Shown one piece after another: positions 6,186 to 8,481 of a stretch of DNA of 8,481 bases. This DNA comes from Candidatus Bipolaricaulota bacterium (GTDB taxonomy: Bacteria; Bipolaricaulota; Bipolaricaulia; UBA7950; UBA9294). Both the position numbers and the translations under genes were made by a program. Numbering within the stretch: position 1 is the stretch's first letter; each line of letters begins with the position of its first letter. The stretch lies in assembly GCA_021129875.1 (NCBI GenBank), contig JAJOKK010000027.1:1-8481 (forward strand). Reading direction: 5' to 3'. Below the pieces are notes generated by a model. That model made no database searches. It saw only the letters and a list, made by a program, of their open reading frames with translations, and had not been told where the DNA came from.

Positions 6186-7490
6186 ATGCTCGATTGGATA
6201 ATTGGCGGATTGGCTATCGCTTTACTGGTCATTGGTGTGATTGTATTAATTAGCCTGCCTCGGCAACGACAAGTGGTCTCCAGAGACGAAGCCCACGTGA
6301 TCATCAAAAGGGATAAAGTGCATGTGTACTCTGGAACACCAGAGGTTACGGGTTTCCAGGGCTCTACATACTATGAGCTTCCCGGGTGGGTGCCTTTTAT
6401 AGGGTTGGACGTCACCAAAGTCCCACTAAGCGTTGTGGAGATAAAAGTGCCAGAGATGGTGACCTTCACTGCGCAGAATGCTCGTTTTACTCTGACTGCC
6501 TCAGTCTACGTTCGGGTGGTAGATCCGTTGAAGGCGGCTCAACGCTGGCCTGGCCGCGCTGAGGAGACCTTCAAAAGCAGTGTCTCGGAGCTCATCCAAA
6601 ACGCTATTCGCAATACGACGACGGCATTTGCCGCCGAGGAGATCATCGAGAAAAAAGACGAGATCGCGGCCAAGCTTCAGCAGGCTCTTGCCAGCGACAT
6701 GGACGAGTACGGGTGCATCATCTCCAATGTAGCTGTGGTGAACATCACCGACGCCCCAGACACAACGGTGATCAGTGACATCGCTCGCAAGCGAGAGGCC
6801 GAGATCAACGCCGAAAGCCGCCAAATGGTGGCGCTAAGAGACAGAGAAGCTCGGATCGTGGAGGCGGAGAACCGGGAACTGGCGGAGAATCGCGAAGCAG
6901 CCTCCACCGAGTCAATAGGGGTCCGAAAGCAGGAGAAAGAGCGTAGCATTGTTATCAGCAAACACAACGTTGCAGAAGAGGAGATGAAGATAGAGCAGGT
7001 ACGCCAGGTGCGTGCTGCGGAGATCGAGAAGGCCGCGGCGATCGAGCGGGCCGAAGGGGAACGACAGGCGGCCATCTTGAAGCGGCAAGGAGAAGCGGAA
7101 GGGACCCGCGCGACAGGGCTAGCCGAAGCCGAGGTTATCCGAAGCCGGGGGTTGGCTGAAGCCGAAGTTATCCGAAGCCGGGGGTTGGCCGAGGCCGAGA
7201 CAATCACAAAGCGGGTGGAAGCACTAAATAGCACGGAGGAGTCGGGGCGCTGGTTCCGCGAGATAGAGAAGGACGAGAACATCGGTATAGAGCTGGCCAA
7301 AGCTCTGCAACAGGCGCAGATCAGGTTTGTCTCTACTGGAGAGGTTTCCAGCTTTCTAAACCTCCTATCCGCCTCGGGTGGGGCGAACGTAGGCGCGATG
7401 TTCGCGGCGCTGCGCGAAACCGAGCCTGAACTCGTGCAGCGATTGGAGCAGGTGCTGGCGGGACTAGGTAAAAGCGCCGGCTCAGGCTGA
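6186..7490 (+). CDS. Flotillin-like SPFH/band 7 membrane protein
   Basis: The 434-residue protein has the standard bacterial flotillin order: one N-terminal membrane helix (about 4-24), an SPFH/band 7 domain (about 28-195, with the SVVEIKVPEMVTFTAQNARF strand region and VYVRVVDPLKA), then a long charged Glu/Ala/Arg-rich coiled coil (about 195-350) and a C-terminal tail ending in helices (about 365-430). Known relatives (FloT/YuaG, FloA, YqiK) form oligomeric membrane-microdomain scaffolds, anchored with most of the protein in the cytoplasm, and influence secretion, signalling and membrane fluidity. The coiled coil contains GLAEAE at 311, 322 and 333, an 11-residue period. Many flotillin genes adjoin an nfeD gene; none is visible here. 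The gene is preceded by 784 bases lacking a gene, so it is probably transcribed alone. The exact subgroup is not determined. Confidence 0.93.
   Translation: MLDWIIGGLAIALLVIGVIVLISLPRQRQVVSRDEAHVIIKRDKVHVYSGTPEVTGFQGSTYYELPGWVPFIGLDVTKVPLSVVEIKVPEMVTFTAQNARFTLTASVYVRVVDPLKAAQRWPGRAEETFKSSVSELIQNAIRNTTTAFAAEEIIEKKDEIAAKLQQALASDMDEYGCIISNVAVVNITDAPDTTVISDIARKREAEINAESRQMVALRDREARIVEAENRELAENREAASTESIGVRKQEKERSIVISKHNVAEEEMKIEQVRQVRAAEIEKAAAIERAEGERQAAILKRQGEAEGTRATGLAEAEVIRSRGLAEAEVIRSRGLAEAETITKRVEALNSTEESGRWFREIEKDENIGIELAKALQQAQIRFVSTGEVSSFLNLLSASGGANVGAMFAALRETEPELVQRLEQVLAGLGKSAGSG
7116..7199 (+). repeat. 33-base in-frame tandem repeat in the flotillin coiled coil
   Basis: Two full units (7116-7148 and 7149-7181) differ at 4 of 33 bases, followed by a partial third (7182-7199). 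Each unit encodes an 11-residue repeat starting GLAEAEVIRS. All four differences between the two full units are silent (CTA/TTG for Leu, GCC/GCT, GAG/GAA), so the protein repeat is kept exactly. The 11-residue period fits a hendecad helix. Glu/Ala repeats are typical of flotillins; the near-identity of the DNA points to recent duplication. Confidence 0.85.
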
Positions 7491-7598
7491 GAGGGAGGGC
7501 CGGCACGTAGTAGACGGCCATGCCTAATACGGGACCTAAGTATGTATAAGGTTCCTTCTTGGTCTTTCTTTGTCGCAGCGATGGAGGCACTAAGGTAT

Positions 7599-7646
7599 GA
7601 GGTCTTGCATTTAGTTCCAGGGTTAGGTCTTTACTTGCAAGACCTC
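7599..7646 (+). terminator. 11-bp perfect inverted repeat, possible terminator of the flotillin gene
   Basis: GAGGTCTTGCA (7599-7609) is perfectly complementary to TGCAAGACCTC (7636-7646), with a 26-base loop. It is followed by a T-rich stretch (TTTCTTCGCTTTCTTCG). It lies 109 bases after the flotillin stop. The loop is longer and the T-run more interrupted than in a classic intrinsic terminator, so it could instead be a transcript-stabilising hairpin or an operator. Confidence 0.4.
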
Positions 7647-7663
7647 TTTCTTCGCTTTCTTCG
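7646..7663 (+). repeat. 9-base tandem repeat
   Basis: CTTTCTTCG occurs twice in tandem (7646-7654, 7655-7663), directly after the inverted repeat at 7599-7646. Related GGTCTT words occur at 7601 and 7626 and as GGGTCTT near 7665, giving the area a low-complexity character. Confidence 0.6.
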
Positions 7664-7679
7664 TGGGTCTTTTCAGATA

Positions 7680-7698
7680 TCCTCTTATCAAAAGAGGA
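7680..7698. other. Small hairpin
   Basis: TCCTCTT (7680-7686) pairs perfectly with AAGAGGA (7692-7698) around the loop ATCAA. No T-run follows on either strand, so it is not called a terminator. Confidence 0.35.
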
Positions 7699-7835
7699 GT
7701 ATGAGTGTATGAGCCAGTAGGTCGATACACCCGGTGAGGGTGGCCTGGTCTTCTTGACGGTGATGGTGCGCCAGAAAGGATTTTGCCGTAGGCGGCACAG
7801 GTGAACAACGGAGATGTTGTGTGTCTGTCAGCATC

Positions 7836-7876
7836 AAGATCATGCTTTCTATATTTCGACACATGCGCTTGCGATG
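7836..7876 (+). repeat. 41-base dispersed repeat, copy 2
   Basis: Inverted relative to 4351-4391, with 37 of 41 identical positions and no gaps. It ends just before, or at, the start of the AlbA_2 remnant (candidate ATGs at 7874 and 7883), so the repeat runs in the same direction as that gene. Differences are two close C/T changes in the first third, one C/T change at position 29 and one T/A change near the end. Confidence 0.7.
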
Positions 7877-7882
7877 AGTAGG

Positions 7883-8264
7883 ATGAGTAGCAAGCTTCCC
7901 ATCAACCTCGAAGATCTCCTGCGCCGCCGCCGGGTTGAGGGTGAACGCATCGAGTACAAGAAAGGCTGGAATCCGGATGCAATCATTCGAACCATCTGCA
8001 CATTTGCCAACGATTTTGAGAACCTCGGCGGCGGCTACGTGATCATTGGCCAGGATTGTGATGGCGATGCCGATGCCGATCTTCCCTCCCGCCGGACTGC
8101 ACGACAACCAGTTGGATGAGATTCAGCGGGAACTGCTCCAATACTGCCGACTCATTCAGACGCACTACGCTCCTATCCTGAACCTTGAACAGTTCGAAGG
8201 TCGGAACCTCATCGTGCTATGGGCGCCGGGAGGGCAAACCCGGCCGTACAAGGCGCCAAGGTCT
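7883..8264 (+). pseudogene. Frameshifted, truncated AlbA_2/Schlafen-type ATP-binding protein remnant
   Basis: The first part, from ATG 7883, reads as the start of an AlbA_2 (PF04326) domain: NLEDLLRRRRVEGERIEYKK, then IIRTICTFANDFENLGGGYVIIGQDCD. After about 8062 the homology moves to another frame, where it continues PIFPPAGLHDNQLDEIQREL and ends with LIVLWAPGGQTRPYKAPRS at about 8264. The shift falls in a GATGGC/GATGCC/GATGCC stretch (8060-8080) and needs a net change of one base inserted or two lost. Beyond 8264 no homology remains, whereas family members usually run several hundred residues with a C-terminal winged helix. Such proteins bind nucleic acid or nucleotide and are common in accessory DNA; the role is not settled. 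No clear ribosome binding site is present. An earlier in-frame ATG at 7814 overlaps the 41-base repeat and is less likely. Confidence 0.75.
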
Positions 8265-8481
8265 CCCCTGGGGTCAAACCTTTGTTCTTGGTGTTTTTCG
8301 TTCTCGTGCTCGCAAGAGCATGCTTGGCATGGGGTCTACCATATTTCTTGCATGGGTCAAGTCTCTCCCGGAATGAGGTTTGCTTGAGCGTGCTAGGCCG
8401 TGTTAACGAACTAGCGAATCCTAGGCAAGCATCGAGTTTTTCCATGCCCCAGGTCAACGCACTAAGATCAACGCAGAAACT
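8265..8481. other. Right end of window, no gene identified
   Basis: The frame of the AlbA_2 remnant stays open to 8387, but its translation (Cys/Ser/Phe-rich) no longer resembles the family, so foreign or eroded sequence seems to begin near 8264. A 7-bp hairpin with a GCAA tetraloop (8305-8322, one G-T pair) and an 8-base direct repeat TCAACGCA (8454-8461, 8468-8475) are the only features seen. Whether a gene begins past the edge cannot be judged. Confidence 0.45.

Larger units (their letters stand above)
7491..7882. other. Non-coding region after the flotillin gene
   Basis: No gene is supported here. Open frames on the minus strand (7623-7862 and 7688-8107) run through a terminator-like inverted repeat and overlap the AlbA_2 remnant on the other strand, so I treat them as shadows. 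The stretch contains GCCGGC at 7476-7481 and 7499-7504 that could pair around the flotillin stop, a larger inverted repeat at 7599-7646, a 9-base tandem, a small hairpin (7680-7698), and the second 41-base repeat copy at 7836-7876. Confidence 0.55.

Noticed and set aside
6677..7300. 207-codon open frame opposite the flotillin gene
   Set aside because: Ser/Ala/Arg-rich shadow of the Glu/Ala/Arg coiled-coil coding repeat; no ribosome binding site or family.
7476..7504. GCCGGC pair around the flotillin stop as a terminator
   Set aside because: The word is itself palindromic, the loop is 17 bases and no T-run follows.
7688..8107. 139-codon minus-strand frame crossing the AlbA_2 remnant
   Set aside because: It overlaps the recognisable AlbA_2 coding sequence in antisense and has no domain-like sequence of its own.

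Overview
The window (8,481 bases) looks like bacterial chromosome from an anaerobe. The main evidence is a complete, oxygen-sensitive-type pyruvate:ferredoxin/flavodoxin oxidoreductase (PFOR), the usual pyruvate-oxidising or CO2-fixing enzyme of anaerobic bacteria. It sits with two membrane genes: a DUF456-family protein and a flotillin-like SPFH protein. I cannot assign a phylum from sequence alone. The PFOR gene is visibly richer in G+C than the sequence around it. Gene density outside PFOR is low: about 2.3 kb (roughly 27%) carries no gene I can support.

Layout. 1-601: no convincing gene; contains two predicted hairpins and one copy of a short dispersed repeat. 602-4174 (minus): PFOR (nifJ/por), with a strong ribosome binding site and a possible -10 box upstream. 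4175-4514: intergenic, with short repeats including one copy of each of two dispersed repeats. 4515-4949 (plus): an uncertain 144-residue ORF whose end overlaps the next gene. 4934-5401 (plus): DUF456 membrane protein. 5402-6185: a 784-base stretch with no recognisable gene. 6186-7490 (plus): flotillin-like SPFH protein with an excellent ribosome binding site and an internal 33-base tandem repeat. 7491-7882: no gene; contains an 11-bp inverted repeat that may be a terminator, and the second copy of a 41-base repeat. 7883-8264 (plus): a frameshifted, truncated remnant of an AlbA_2/Schlafen-type ATP-binding protein. 8265-8481: nothing identifiable.

How the genes relate. PFOR is a single-polypeptide soluble enzyme, apparently transcribed alone and divergently from the plus-strand membrane genes. 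The DUF456 protein and the flotillin are both membrane proteins, but 784 bases separate them, so an operon is not supported. No NfeD gene, the common flotillin partner, is present.

I do not see a convincing new multi-gene system. The observations most worth following are two pairs of short imperfect repeats scattered through the intergenic DNA (41 bases, 37 identical; 27 bases, 24 identical), one of which lies upstream of two genes in the same relative orientation. The frameshift in a GATGCC-type repeat inside the AlbA_2 remnant is also worth checking.
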